Shown here piece after piece: positions 1 through 12,420 of a DNA stretch of 60,000 bases. Position numbers and translations under genes: made by a program. Origin of the DNA: Membranipora membranacea (taxonomy: Eukaryota; Bryozoa; Gymnolaemata; Cheilostomatida; Membraniporidae). Position 1 is the first letter of the stretch, and each line of letters opens with the position of its first letter. The notes beneath the pieces were generated by a model. The model was not told the DNA's origin, made no database searches, and saw only the letters and a program-made list of their open reading frames with translations. The stretch covers positions 27,527,387 through 27,587,386 of the forward strand of contig OU612069.1 of NCBI GenBank assembly GCA_914767715.1. The letters run 5' to 3'.

Positions 1-2
1 GC

Positions 3-428
3 GCACATTGTCCCAGACGACCATCCCAGATAGCCATCCCAGTCAATGTGAACATGAAAATGACACTATCCCAGACTGTCTGGGTCCGTGTGGGACAGTA
101 TTGGGAAAGTTCGTATGCGTCAAACTTTCCCGATGCTATCCCAGACGGACCAAGACTCATTTTGCATCTGGGTGCTATGTGAACCAGACATTTGGATCAA
201 TGAGCTAAACCTTTAGTTCGTTGTTTAGTTCATTGTTTGGATGATCTGGGATCATCTGGGTTGATCTGGGACGATCCTAAACAATGTGAACATCACCCCA
301 GCACTATCCCAGACAAAAACCTAACTGCTAGTCTGGGATGAATTTTATAATGTGAACATAAGACTGGGAGCATCTGGGATAAATATCTGGGATGGCATCC
401 CAGTGTCATCTGGGACAATGTGAACCAG
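3..428. repeat. MITE-like element rich in CCCAGA/TCTGGG motifs
   Basis: The two ends are inverted: CACATTGTCCCAGA near base 4 is mirrored by TCTGGGACAATGTG ending near 422. Between them the motif ATCCCAGA or its complement TCTGGGAT recurs many times in both orientations, and AATGTGAAC or a close variant recurs about five times (near 45, 175, 283, 349, 417). Dense subterminal repeats inside terminal inverted repeats are typical of non-autonomous DNA transposons. The left flank is at the window edge, so no target duplication can be tested. The 66-residue ORF across it is made of the repeats and is not called as a gene. Confidence 0.7.
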
Positions 429-429
429 C

Positions 430-2790
430 CTTTAGCCTCAGCTTAAATTAAATAACCTAATTACATCTCCAATTAATGACGTCTAATGGAAGTAATGTCA
501 AGAACAAGCGTTTTATAACAATGCTCTCAGTGATGGCTTATATAAAATAAAAAGCTAACGGAAAAATCTGACTTAAAATTCTGCCTAAAAAGAATGTAGT
601 AAATGCAAGTTTATAGAATGGTGTCTCATATGCTGGGCAGGAGTAGGAAGTGGCTCAGTTGGTTAGAGTTCCGGTCTGCCGTAACGATAAAGTTTTGAAG
701 GTTGTGGGTTCAAATCACCCGTTTGTAACACTGTTTTTTTAATCAACCATCGACAACTCTAGCGATTCAAGATCCATGGTGTATATGTGATTTTGGCTTC
801 ACTGATCGTAAACAATTGTTGTATCTTTTTCCACTGTACTTGAAATCCCAGTTTCAAAGATGACACCAGCTCGTATAATTTCATTATACCCCTGATCGAT
901 TAGAGAAATGTGTTGTAACATAGTAGATTTAGGTACCTCGAAACCACCGACCTATATAGAACATCCAGCTGGACTGTTATAACATTGAGATTGTGAAAAT
1001 ACAAATCCTATAGAGCTGTAAAAAATGGTACACTATTGACATTTTGGAAGTATTTGATAGGAAATCACAAGATAATGAACATCATGACCTCATATTCAAA
1101 CTAAATCACAACAATAGCCAAAGCTCAATAATATCGCAGTAAACTTCCATTTTTTTTGTTAAATTGTTCTAAGAATATTTTCAGTGTAGTACCGAAGAGT
1201 ATTGGCAATAAGTAATCAGCTTTTTACAGCCATCGGAGATTTCTGATCAGCACCTGTTTCACCTTATTTGCTCTGACTTGGCAAGTAATGTTTGTTTGTG
1301 CTGACTATTAGAGGTTTTTAATTGATATGACACTGCTGCTGAATTTGATCTTGGATACATATTATATAAGTCATGCTCATCTTGTCTCTAGCTTGATCTC
1401 CCAGTGCTTACTGAACTGGTTTTTGCTCTAATTCTGCGTAATCAGCAAATTTTGACAACATTGTGTTAAAGCTGTCATGATTGAATGTACTGAAATTCCT
1501 TGTCAATTGCAAGGTTTTTCACAAAATTGAGAAAAGAGAATTCATCTGTTGTTGCAGTTTACTGTTACCAAAGGATTTTATTGAAGATCAACTTTAGAAA
1601 TTGTTTTTGTAGTATATACCTCAATGCTCTACCTGTAAGCAAGGTTTTAGCTTGCTGAAAATCGTTTGATCAGCTTTCCGCTCCGCTTTTTGAGGACTAT
1701 GAAGTTAAGAGGGTTTTCAGGAGCTTTCAGACTTTGGATCATGAGGCTTTTGATATTTTTATTTCTGTTTTGACAACTGCAGCTTAGATGTTTTAATCTG
1801 TTTTGGAGACACATGAATGATGATTGGAGCTGGCTGATGCAAGATTTTTATGTTTTAGACAATGATATAGCTGTCATTATAAACAAGCAAAAAAGCAAAA
1901 ATTTTGTCCGTCTTTGACTGTTACTGATGGCTGTGAGATTACAAATAACATATCAAGTATTCTATTGGATAGACATCTGGAAACTACACTGCACTTGGCT
2001 TGGTAACCAAGAGGACGGATCTGTTCAGGAACCGTGATGCGAAGAATATTCACTGCTAGTTTATTGATTAACGCGTATTTGTGTAGTTTTAATTACTTTT
2101 CAAATTTGTCCGCCATCGCAGTATGAATTATTTAACTCTCAATTGAAATCCATAATAATAATTGCTTTGTTTAAATATTTTACTTTTATAGTTATTTTTT
2201 TTTCATCAAATGGGTCACATCAAAATTTCATTGATTCCATAACCTGGCCTTTATTTAGGTTAGTAACCTTTTGTACCACTGAATTTAAATTCTAGTCACT
2301 GTTAATTAAACTGGTATAGTGCCAAGGAGTAATCCATCAGTGTAATTCTAAATTATACACACCAATCCTATAATTAACATATTTTTGATCAAATCATCAG
2401 TAATTGTCTCTGTTGTTAAGAAACCAACTTTGAATTATCATATCTCAAATAGCAATATTATCTTACAACAATGAATAATATAGATTAACCTGACTGTTTG
2501 AATGCTCAAAAGCAGTGGTATAATTTTGTCTCATTCAAATCATTGAAAATTTGCAATGCAACATTCTTCGGAAATATTGTTTAGTGTGATCGGATGATAG
2601 AATTTTCGGAGAAGTAGTCAAATAACTCAAGGCATGGCTACCTACATATCTTTGGTGGCCAGTCAGCAAGCTGAAACTGTTGCAGTGCTCTCAGGGCTCT
2701 GCCAAACAATTGCCCCTTCTCTCCTGCCCTTCTCACCCAATAATATTAAATAAGAAATTTTAGAAACAGCCATTGCTACTATAATGTCCC
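430..2790. other. Non-coding stretch, AT-rich
   Basis: Apart from the tRNA-like segment near 650 I see no exon with convincing splice borders, no long ORF and no repeat structure. Confidence 0.5.
645..725 (+). other. tRNA-like segment (pol III box A and box B), likely SINE head
   Basis: TGGCTCAGTTGGTTAGAG at 651-668 matches a box A, and GGGTTCAAATC at 706-716 matches a box B, spaced as in a tRNA gene. The T-stem has mismatches and the acceptor arms do not pair, so this is a tRNA-derived SINE head or pseudo-tRNA rather than a working tRNA gene. Confidence 0.5.
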
Positions 2791-2799
2791 TAAACTGAC

Positions 2800-3015
2800 T
2801 ACATATAGACCCAATATTGACCCAATATTGACCTTGAACTGAGCAAAAATTGACCTGATATCGATGTCAGATCACCTCCAATTCTCTCTAATAATGACAG
2901 TTGGACGTCAGTTGGACATCAAACTGACGTCAATCATCAACCCCATCTGGACGTTGATTAACGTTTCACCTCAGACCCTAAAATCAACGTCAAACTGACG
3001 TCAATTGGACTTCCG
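2800..3015. repeat. Cluster of ATTGACC and CTGACGTCA repeats
   Basis: CCAATATTGACC is tandemly repeated near 2810-2835. AACTGACGTCAAT occurs twice (near 2920 and 2992), among further variants such as TTGGACGTCAGTTGGAC and CAACGTCAAACTG. The TGACGTCA octamer is palindromic. The cluster looks like the subterminal part of a DNA transposon, but I could not define clean terminal repeats. Confidence 0.4.
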
Positions 3016-3965
3016 GGTACCCGCTGGATTGAGGATTCCAAATATGGAATTATTTTTCCAAATTATAAATTACAAGCTGAGATATCTTGTAAAATGTGAA
3101 ACCCCTTCTCATGATGCCAACACACAATTTTCGGAGTTGTCTCAATTTGCCTATAATACAACTTTCTTTACCTCTCAGATTGTCTGAGATAATTTTATCA
3201 GCAACAGGAAACAACCATTTCTAATGTTTAAAATCAGGACATATGTCTGACATAATGGTCTTTTCTGATTCCTGTGAGCAATATGGCGTACAATAGTTTA
3301 CACACTCTTTTAATTGAGTTCAAAGAATTATATAGCTTGGGAGCATCATACCTTTAATGATTTGCCCGTTGTGTATACGAGGTACAATCAGTTGGCAAGA
3401 GCATTTATCAAGACAATCCCACCGGATTGGTAGTTAATTCTTGATCCCTTTGTATGCGGCGTGAGCGATGGAAGGGAGCAACAGGAATGCAGGCAATTGG
3501 ATCAAACTTGTTCTAGAATAAGCTGAAGTACCGGTATGCATGCGTTATCTTTCAACTTGCTAGTTATAAATCTAAACATCAAAAAAGGACGAAGTTTCTT
3601 ATGTAAATCCCATCCTCTACACTCTACACTTTTGATTACATGATTAGATTTTTTAACAGACACTCAATGCAGCATTAGTCAGAAGATCTCATGTAAAACT
3701 CGAAATTGGTGATTATGTCTCTGGGTTCATTGCCCATACCCTAGATATCAGTGCACACTGTTCCTATATTTCAATAATTGATAATATGATAGGTCATCGG
3801 TTGTTGTTGAGAGAGCCATGAACTTACTTGATCATAAACCCTGCAAAGAAATCCTACTAATGATTTAATCACTCTGGCTTGAATAATACAAGCCCAACAT
3901 GTTTCAGTGAGCAGGCTAGATAACTAAAATGTTATATACGTAATGCGGATTTACGTTTTTTCCAG

Positions 3966-4547
3966 GTATAGAAAGGAGCGTCACCAACTATGAAGTTCAA
4001 TTTTGTAAATCTCATATGGATACTGAGTTAATTATGATAATGAATTCAGATACTGTCAATTATGGGAGAATCCTCGGCCCAGGATCAATGAGTTCAGGAT
4101 CAGAAAACAGGTCACAAATCTGCAAAGTTAAGATCAGAAGTCAGCAGAAGAGTCTTATTGTTTACCACCAACTAACTTCATTAAACGTTCCCTGTATGGA
4201 AGATCAAAGACTAGGGCTACGTATGGGAAGCACTGAGGAACCTTGCATCGAACAGAAAGAGCATTCTGATGGATTGATAGAAGTATCCCTCAACCTTCCA
4301 CATCTTAATCATACGGATTTCAGCATAAAATTTACAGGTAAGAAAAAATCAAGAGGTGACCATAAGATTTGTGTGAAATGGAAAGTAGGTAATTTTATTT
4401 CAGTTAAAGCAACAACACTTGATCATTCTGCTGCTTTTATTTTCTTTAGAATGCTCTTTTAATCTCAATGTAAAGATCAGAACAATAATTGAACCAGGAA
4501 AGAAATTATTGATAGTGGCAAGTTCTCAGTATTTTGTCCTGACCTGA
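3966..4547 (+). CDS. Orphan two-exon reading frame, unrecognised
   Basis: Exon 1 (3966-4337) follows the acceptor TTTTTTCCAG and is open for 123 codons to the donor ACAG/GTAAGA in phase 1. Exon 2 starts at 4450 after TTTTCTTTAG in the matching phase and runs 31 codons to TGA at 4545-4547. Entry phase, exit phase and re-entry agree, which random ORFs rarely do. The product has alternating hydrophobic and polar stretches (KVKIRSQQKSLIV in exon 1, NLNVKIRTIIEPGKKLLIV in exon 2), suggesting beta strands and perhaps a repeated motif. I do not recognise the family and found no convincing upstream exon, so it may be the 3' end of a gene or a relic. A C-rich tract follows at about 4583. Confidence 0.5.
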
Positions 4548-4854
4548 CTATACCAGAATTTGATCTCACTGGAATGTTTGTTCCCCCCCCCCTGCCTCTA
4601 ATCTCACTAATTGAGTGATGGAGATTTGTCATGTTTGGTAAGAGATTGCACAAATGATCGATTAACCATAATCTATTGTGTGCCATTGCTGAGGCTTTGT
4701 TTGTAGCACTGAGATCATACACAACAAAGGGTCATACACATCAATCAACAATCCAACAATCCTTAATTTATCTCTGCCTTTTATATCAGATTTGAATATA
4801 AATAACTTTAGTTTATCCCAAATTTACAATGGGCATAGCAAATGGCAACACATT

Positions 4855-5127
4855 CACTATGGTTCCATGGATCGATTATGTAAGGATCTCGGTAGTAATT
4901 GCCCCATGGAAATGGCATTAAAGTCAAATTCCGATTGTGAAAAATGACTTTTTGGACGCGAATATCCAATGCCTTCAAAGGGATTTAATGCGGGAGGCCG
5001 GGGTTCAAGTCTCGGCCGCGGCAGATTCTTTTCATGTTTTTCCCATCATGGGAATGGTTAGAATCCACTGGATTCTAACCATTCGAAATTGGAGTGAACC
5101 ACAAAATCGACCCATGGAACCATAGTG
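4855..5127. mobile_element. 273-bp MITE with CACTATGGTTCCATGG ends
   Basis: Terminal inverted repeats share CACTATGGTTCCATGG, then A or G, then TCGATT. Both flanks carry ATT next to the repeat, consistent with a 3-bp target duplication, which occurs in PIF/Harbinger-type elements (inference). Inside are a GC-rich hairpin holding a box B-like GGTTCAAGTC (about 4998-5019) and a perfect 16-bp inverted repeat with a 1-nt loop (5052-5067 and 5069-5084). The ORF across it is an artefact. Confidence 0.75.
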
Positions 5128-5129
5128 AT

Positions 5130-6080
5130 TGGGAAACCCCTTTAGCGACGCGCTGGACAGCACGATTGAAATCAAAGGTGATCACCTGACTATTAATGCT
5201 TCCAGACATCCAGAAGGCTTCATTACAGACATGGCTGCATTAGAAAACATTACAAACGGCCAACGGTACCACGTTAAAGAGATTATGTGTTAAAAGTTTT
5301 CCGCCGAAAATATTTCAATGCACAGAACACTTCGGATATTGTAATGATGTGATATGATAAAGCTTACCAAGAAGCACGGAAGATCAATGAAACATTGTTG
5401 CAAATACTTGAGAATAAGGGGGCTGGAGAATTTAAGGTTTTTTTGCGAGGCAATGTCATTCTTGGCATATTATCTCTGTACAATGATGAGCTTTGAAGCA
5501 GAGTTTGGTGAAATAATTTGATAAAAATATACGAATGGAACTTGGACAATTATCTAGTAGTTTGCATAAAAGGTTACAAATTCCCGCCTCCTCACTCTTC
5601 TATCAAAGAATGATTATGATTGCACTTGCACCCAAACAACCATCATTATAAAAATGAATATTTGCGAAATTAAAAACTCACCGCATTCATTATCAGCAGC
5701 AAAAACAGGAAGTTAGGTCAGCTTACAATGACTCCTGTCTCTCTGATTCCACAAGTGTGTCATGCTGACTTGTTACAAGTGCAATGGAATGTGTGTGAAG
5801 GATTAACAAACAGTGTTTATTGTACTTAATTGGACAATTAAAAACTTTGACAACAAGGATATCAAGGTAATTATATAGTTATGCCTGTTATTGGCTAACC
5901 TCCCTGCTTGTGGCACTCAATCTGACAGATTAAATTTTATTACTTTCACTTAACTACTACTCTAACATTTTAATACTATCTTAACTAGTGGCAACACCTA
6001 CCAGGGAACTACCATCCAAGAGTGAGAGAGAAAAATGCCAAAATTGCTTCCTGTACACCATATAACTGAGATGACAGAGA
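5130..6080. other. Non-coding stretch
   Basis: No supported exon or repeat. Short ORFs here lack splice context and codon regularity. Confidence 0.45.
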
Positions 6081-6451
6081 ATGATATGAATTGAATTGAA
6101 TTGAATTTATTTTTGGTAATTGTGTTAGAAACACATTACAATTTAGGCGTGAGCCATATCTCTCTCAGTTATTTAAAAGACAAATACTAAAAGGCACAAA
6201 GCTGCACAAAAATCTTGATGTTCTAGTTTTTGGCATGATAAAATAATTACGATTACTTTTATAACAACTGCGTAAAATGTGTGTATCATCAGCGATAAAA
6301 TGTTGAGCTAAATCGAAAATACTCATGTCAACAAAACAGGCAGCGTCAAAAATGTAGCTGTTTTTTAAAAACGGACTTAAAAGCATATTCTTTTGTCTTT
6401 CCGTAGCACCAGTGTACCAGAGTTCAATATTATAGGTAAAAATGAGTTGGA

Positions 6452-7733
6452 TCAGTGATTGGATAAAATTATGTTGTTGATACTGGTTAGGTTTAAAAGG
6501 TTTGAATCTAGAAAAAGCGTAAAATCTTTCTTTAGTTTACTATAGACATATTCAGTGTTTGAGCAACATTTAATATCACAGTCGAAAAATGTACCTAGGT
6601 ATTTAAAACTATCTACCTTCTCTATTGGATTACCATTTATAAAAATATAGTCGTATAAGGCACAATATTTGCTAAAATTCACAACCATCTCTTTGGTTTT
6701 CGCTGCGTTAAGAATAAGATTCACAGAGGAACATTGCTCAGTGAAGTGTTGTATGGCATCAAAATAGTTTTGGGATTTATAGTTGGCTGTCTAAAATTCA
6801 TGTCCATGTCATCCATGTCATCAGCATATTTAAAAATCTTCACATTATCACAGTTAGATTTTATAAAATCAGTGTATACAGAAAACAAAATAGGAGATAA
6901 AACACAGCCTTGTGGGCAGCCAATATCACAGCTCAGCTTTTTAGATTAGGCATTTCAAACATTTACAAATTGCTGGCGGTCAACAAGAAAAGCTTTAATA
7001 ATTGAAAGTAAATAGTGAGGAACATTCATGGCTTTCAGCTTTTCAATTAAAATCTCGGGTACAATAGTGTTCAAAGCGGATGTAAAATCAACAAATAAAA
7101 TTCGAGCAAAACTTGATTGTTGTTCCAGGTGTGACCGTAAAAAATAATCAATACTAATACATGCGTCTATGGTACTTCGGTTCTTTTTGTACGTAAATTG
7201 ACAGTCATCTAGGGCTTGAATTTAAAATTTTCTCAAAACACTTCATCATCACAGATGTTAACGCTGTTGGTCTGTAATCATAATTGCACGATGGATTTGG
7301 CTTCTTAGGAAGTGGTTTGATTGCTGATAGTTTTTATAAATTTGGAAGAGTACCAGACTTTAAGCATGAATTAAAAATTTCACAAAAAAATAGGAGCAAG
7401 TTCAAAGTAACAGTCTTTTAATACTGAGGTTGAGATGTTGTCTGGACCAGCTGCTTTGGATGGATTACACTGTCTAAACTGCTCTCGTACTTCTTCTATG
7501 CTGATATCAGGTGGTAGGTCAGCATCAGGTGGTTCGGGATCAGGTGAGTCAGGAGGCTCAGCGGCCGCTTCAGTTAGATCAGGATTGTTGAATCTCGTGT
7601 AGAATTGATTGAGGTCATCTGCTAATTTGGTCTGCTCAGTTGGTTGCATCAGGTCAAAGTTACTGGTGGTTTTACTGGATAGGTTTGACATAGATTTTAT
7701 GCCCTTCCACGTCAGCTTGATATCTGTTGACAT
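6452..7733 (-). pseudogene. LINE 1 reverse transcriptase, fragmented
   Basis: The N-terminal RT part (7380-7733) contains the finger motif NPSKAAGPDN after an acidic, Pro-rich linker (DSPDPEPPDADLPP). The C-terminal part (6452-6724) has NAAKTKEM and FKYLGTFFD, the blocks after the catalytic centre in CR1/L2-type RTs. The central region is broken by frameshifts, so no continuous frame through the catalytic Asp pair was found. Reverse transcriptase copies the element RNA at the target nick; this copy is inactive. Confidence 0.8.
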
Positions 7734-7933
7734 TCTATCCAGTGTCTTGCTTTTGTATTTTAGTTTTAACTTTTTTGATCAGTTTTTTTAATTCAGATTG
7801 AAGCTGTTTCATTCTAACTTTATCATTGGTCTTCATGGCGATTTGTTTGGCATCTATCAGCTTTTTAATCTCCTTCGTTATCCATGGCTTTTGATTGGTG
7901 TTGGTATAAACTGCTTGGTAGTACAGTTTTAGC

Positions 7934-8700
7934 TTACGACAACATGTAATTGGTGTAATTGGTTGTCGCTTCAACTGTTTGATCGATTTGTCTTGGTGTT
8001 GTGAACAGTGACCAGTCAGTTGTATCAAACCAGGCTTTGCATTTATCGATCGTTTTATTGTCCATGACCTGCTTGGTGACCTTCTGTTTCTTTTGTTTAC
8101 GGTGTTTTGGTACATATATCGGGAACAACTGCACAGCATTATGGTCTGATGAGCCAAGTGGTGGGAGTTTGTAAGGCTTAAATGCATATTTTAAATTTGA
8201 GTAGCACAAATCCAATCGACGATCCTCTCTGGTATTTATTGTGACGTGTTGGAACAGTCGGGACTTAAGTTTTGCCTTGTTAAAATCGCCAACAATTATT
8301 ATGGCCGAGTCTGGGTGGTTGATTACACAAGTTTCAACAAAACCATCTATTTCATCAGCGGCAGTTTTCTTCTCAGCATCAGGTGGGATGTATACTGCAA
8401 AGAGGTGGATGACATTTATCTCTCTTAGGAGAAAGTGGGGTCGGCACTTAAGATGTAAGAGTTCTAAATCCTTAGAGAGGAAGCACCTGTTGACTTATGT
8501 ATTTGTACACCACTCTCTCCTTATTAGCCACATACAACCACCACCCCTGCTTTTATCACAGGCAGCAAAGCCACGGTCTGCTCAGAATACATCAAACCCG
8601 TCAATCGCCACATGGTTATCCTCAATATCTTGATGAAGCCAGGTCTCTGTTATAGCGATTGCACTGACATTCTTATATGCATAATGATTAACATTCAGTA
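7934..8700 (-). pseudogene. LINE 1 apurinic-type endonuclease domain, broken
   Basis: On the minus strand the frame holds the classic endonuclease blocks in order: ITETWL with the catalytic Glu, a GF/ADRG block, RGGG, VYIPP, IIIVGDFN with the catalytic Asp and Asn, LDLCYSN, and the closing PPLGSSDHN with the catalytic Asp-His pair. One frame carries all of these, with a TGA at 8582-8584 where an Arg codon is expected (a C-to-T change) and a TAA at 8495-8497. The frame continues into a linker rich in Lys and Gln ahead of the reverse transcriptase. The stops show that this copy is dead, yet the conserved blocks are easily read. ORFs on the opposite strand at 8241-8633 are shadows. Confidence 0.85.
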
Positions 8701-9049
8701 GTCAGTGGTTCTATTGAAAATATGGCCTCATTCACATATCACTTCTCTCCACTTAGCCATGTAGGACAATTGATACAAAGTAATTCCTCGCTCAACTGGT
8801 GAGCGATTTTGTACATTTTTTTAGTAGCAAAGTTTTCTGATAATTCTGCTAGCATAGTTTAGCTGATGTATTCTATTTATGCAGTTGCTGCCAATGTTAA
8901 CAGATTGCACAAAATATAACATAGGGTATGGCACAACACAGAAGAGTTGAACATAAGTATTTTGTCGGGTCTTCATACTCATTACTAAGAGTTTTCTATG
9001 CTTACAAAAATTGTGAGCGGACAATTCGAATGGAATGCTTTCGATTTCC

Positions 9050-9150
9050 ATCATGATGAAACGAAAAGAAAAGATTTGCCTGGCTGGGATTTGAACCTGG
9101 GCCTCCTGCGCAAAAGACTTTGATACTACCTTGCACAGCAATTTCTATTC
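9050..9150 (-). other. tRNA-like segment, minus strand (box B GGTTCAAATCC)
   Basis: Minus-strand reading gives GCGCAGGAGGCCCAGG followed by TTCAAATCC, a good box B with anticodon-arm-like sequence before it, and a GCCAGGC acceptor-like end. The D-arm is degenerate. It is best taken as a SINE head or pseudo-tRNA. Confidence 0.35.
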
Positions 9151-9457
9151 ATTACAGCAGGTCTTGCCTGGTCATCTAAATACAAACTTATTGAATACAA
9201 TGTCAGTCCAATTATATAATATCGACTAGAACTGTAAAGGCTTATACTATAACTATACAATAGCAATAATGAATGTAATTTATTTAGCAGGCAAGATTAA
9301 TTACACAATAATAGATGGAGGTTGGGTAATGATATATGGGTCAGTTTCGAACAATTCTAGAATTGTCCAGAATTGTCCAACAACTCTTGGGTATGAAACG
9401 CAGTGCCAGACTAGTCAACTCAATGCTCCAGGCTAAGATTTCTAAGGAAAACCTTTA

Positions 9458-9504
9458 GCCCAGCCCAGCCCAGCCAAGCCCGGCCCGGCCCGGCCCAGCC
9501 CAGC
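9458..9504. repeat. Pentanucleotide tract (GCCCA/GCCCG)n
   Basis: About nine units of GCCCA or GCCCG in a row, strikingly GC-rich in an AT-rich region. It is a simple sequence repeat. Confidence 0.9.
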
Positions 9505-9509
9505 AACCT

Positions 9510-11040
9510 GAATCAGAAGTGCTTACTTTATGAGTTATATAACTTTTTATTTGGAATCCCTCCTTCAGGATAACATAAGAGCGGAGCTTATATTTGACAA
9601 GTATCCCTATTTGATTGGGAGGCTCCCAGTTTTAGGGGTTTTTTACCATCCCTCCATTTCTCCCTTCCTTCACCCAGAAAATGTTTAGAAACTTCTTTCT
9701 ACAAGGGAAACAATATTTTCTTCCATTCACAGTACATACACCTATATGTTTAAATTATAACTGTTGGTTAAAAATGTTGGTTAAAATGGAAAAGTTTAGT
9801 CACCTACCACATCGTGGTGGCGAAATAGTGTGTGCCTTAAGTGCGAGGCTGCAATGTCTGCGCCAATTTGCTCTCAATTTGGTAGACAGGTCAGAGCACA
9901 TCTGGGGGTCCAACAGCTCCCACTCCCCACTCCTACTCCTATTATAATTACTGCTTGTATGCAGCTATTCAATATCTTTACCTGGCCTATCATTATTGTT
10001 TCGTTTTTTTTCTTCTATGCAATAGGTCTTATTTGACCGCCCTATTTAACGGGCCCCCTTAAGCTCGGGTGGCTTGTGTGGGGTGGTACCCTATACCCTT
10101 GCCCACCGTTGCCGGCTACTCTTTTTTCGAAGAGGCAGAGGGGGATCTTTATACTGCATGCAAGCACCCTAACATAACCCAGTCTCTCTCATCGGGAAAA
10201 TTACAACCATAAAATCAGGTAAAATGAGGCAATTCATAATATGAGCGCTCAAATTTTAGCCTAGAAATAAAATGACAGAACATGGCAAAATCGCAATTTT
10301 TCCGTAATTTCAATGTTTAACACACATTCCTATACTGCATATTACCCCACTATGTGGGGAAATATGGTCTGCGGCACAAATCATGATTAATGTCATAACT
10401 AGAAAGTAAATTATTTGTCAGAAAATGTCAAGGAATAGATATATCTATGATAAACTGTATGATTGATGTCTGATCTCTAGGTATAATATTTATATAAATT
10501 GTCCCCATTGAGGAAAAAACATATCAATATCCCCCGCTCTCCCCTACCATGCTCATTAATGACCTGATCTGAAATCTTTTAGACTATTTGTCGACGAGAC
10601 ATTTAGAGATGATTGCTAGGTATCATATCATGTGTTCATTGCTGACTGATACTGTTGCCCATTACAAGCCATGCAAACGGCAACGTAAATCAACTCAGAG
10701 TAATATGTCAAGGATGTGAGCAATGTCCTGCTTAAATTCCACCTTGTCACTGTTCACACTCTCCCATAAGTGTAATTGTAATTTTCAAAATGATACTGAG
10801 TCTTTAATTGGATGTACTGAGCTGTCATAATCATCTACAGACTCGTTTATTGCAAAAGCTCAACTTTATCCACCATACACAAATATGTTCTGTTTACTTT
10901 AATTAACCAAAACTGTTATTTCTCTCCATCTAAAACACCAAAAGTAAAAGTAAAAGAATAGAGCACAGTCCGATATCACAACAACTACCTAACCACGGCA
11001 ATAACATTGATGTCAAAAACTAAATCAGTTTTATGGAAAT
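9510..11040. other. Non-coding stretch
   Basis: Two overlapping ORFs at 9681-10036 have no domain or splice support. I see nothing else but AT-rich sequence and a short G/C-rich patch near 10040-10150. Confidence 0.45.
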
Positions 11041-11044
11041 AATG

Positions 11045-12420
11045 AATGTATGTATGTATGCATTTATGTTCCTCCTAAAAACAGCAGTGTGTTGTACTGG
11101 AGTGAATTCGACTAGTAAAAAGAGTTAGCAATAAAATATAAAATGATAAAAATGGTTACTAAAAGTTATGTTAAAAATTTGAGTATTTATAAGAAAATGT
11201 ATTTCTTAGCTTCTCTGTCCTACAGCGGGTGGGTGGCGAGAGACACCAGAGTCTGTCGCCCACTCTTCCTAATTATAAGCTTGTTGAGTGGGTGCCCCTT
11301 ATCGTTGAAAATATTGGACATGGTGTTACGCGACAGGTATGCTATACAATCTTGGATATATGGCAGCTGATAATGACATACGGCATCTCTATAGTGCACA
11401 TCACTGTTGATGACCTTCATCGCTTGCCTTTCTACCTGTATCATCTTCTCTAGAGACCGCTCAGTAATAAGTGAAACCCACATTTTTTGCATGCATAAGT
11501 GAACACAGACCGAATGTTGGCTGTGTAGTATAGTTTCAGACCTTGTGCATTCAGCCCTAGTCACTTCAGTTCTCTCATGCCATATAGACGGCTAGCTAGG
11601 GGGTCACATAAGTCGTCAATGTGGTCAGAGAAAGTTATCCATTGATCAACTATGATGCCCAGTAACTTGGCAATTGATGATACTTCGAGAGCATGCCCGT
11701 CCATGATAAAAGTGGGGATGTACTTAGGGTCTGATAAACTTAGGTGCAGGATTTTAGTCGTAGAGGCGTTTATCAGCATGCTGTTGTCTCTAGCCCAGCG
11801 ATAGATGTCATCTAGTGCTGTTTTGCACTATTTCACAGAAGAGAGATCAGATTTATGGAAGGCAGTATACAGAGTCAGATCATCTGCATACTTTATGACT
11901 TTGCATTCAGGAGCCACGGTCAGATCGTTGATATAGATCAGCCAGAGCCATTGGCCCAGCTTCCTCCCCTGAGGAGCACCCATAGTCATATGCTTATACT
12001 CAGACTGCTCATCAAGCTTGACACAGAACTGTCTTTGACTCAGAAAGTTATCAATCAGGTTGATCAGTCCACTGTTTACCCCTAGCGTTTGAAGTTTTCT
12101 TATCAGGCGGTTTGGATCTAGGCGATCAAAAGCCTTGAACATGTCGATAAAGGGGGTAATGACGTGGCTGGTTTTCTTAGCATCTAGATATTGGCACCAG
12201 TCATAGTGGCATGTAGCAGGGCGTCTGTCGTGGAGAGGTGCCTTTGATATGCGTATTGACTTTTATCCAGTTTATTGCTGATATTCGATTTAAGTCTCTC
12301 AAGGATTACTTCTTCTGCCATCTTGCCAATATGATGTAGAAGTGAGATGGGAATGAAATACAAAAAGAATTGTTTCAGATTCTTCTGACAAGATGGATTC
12401 AATACATGAATTACCTAACC
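11045..12420 (-). mobile_element. LINE copy 2, reverse transcriptase part, minus strand
   Basis: Successive minus-strand ORFs give RT blocks in order: HIGKMAEEVILERL and LDKSQYAY (12184-12402), FDRLDP, then GAPQG and the catalytic YADD (about 11877-11890) in 11828-12142, LLGIIVD (11561-11779), and a terminal thumb-like region (11220-11564). The 3' end meets repeated TACA units at 11045-11060, a simple-repeat tail. The 5' half with the endonuclease is missing, as in 5'-truncated insertions. Several frameshifts and stops separate the blocks. Sequence differs clearly from copies 1 and 3. Confidence 0.85.

Larger units (their letters stand above)
6087..8700 (-). mobile_element. LINE copy 1 (CR1/L2/Rex1-like), minus strand, decayed
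   Basis: Read on the minus strand, the element runs from an endonuclease domain near 8700, through a reverse transcriptase, to a 3' tail of repeated AATTC units at 6087-6106. The order endonuclease-RT-simple-repeat tail and the motifs PPLGSSDHN and KAAGPDN are typical of CR1/L2/Rex1 group non-LTR retrotransposons. Stops and frameshifts break it into many ORFs, so it cannot move by itself. The 5' end is not sharply defined. Confidence 0.85.

Noticed and set aside
645-725. Functional tRNA gene
   Set aside because: Box A and B are present but the T-stem and acceptor stem do not pair.
8241-8633. 130-residue plus-strand ORF
   Set aside because: Antisense to the LINE 1 endonuclease, whose motifs are read on the minus strand.
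9681-10036. Two overlapping plus ORFs
   Set aside because: No domain, no splice partners, composition like surrounding non-coding DNA.
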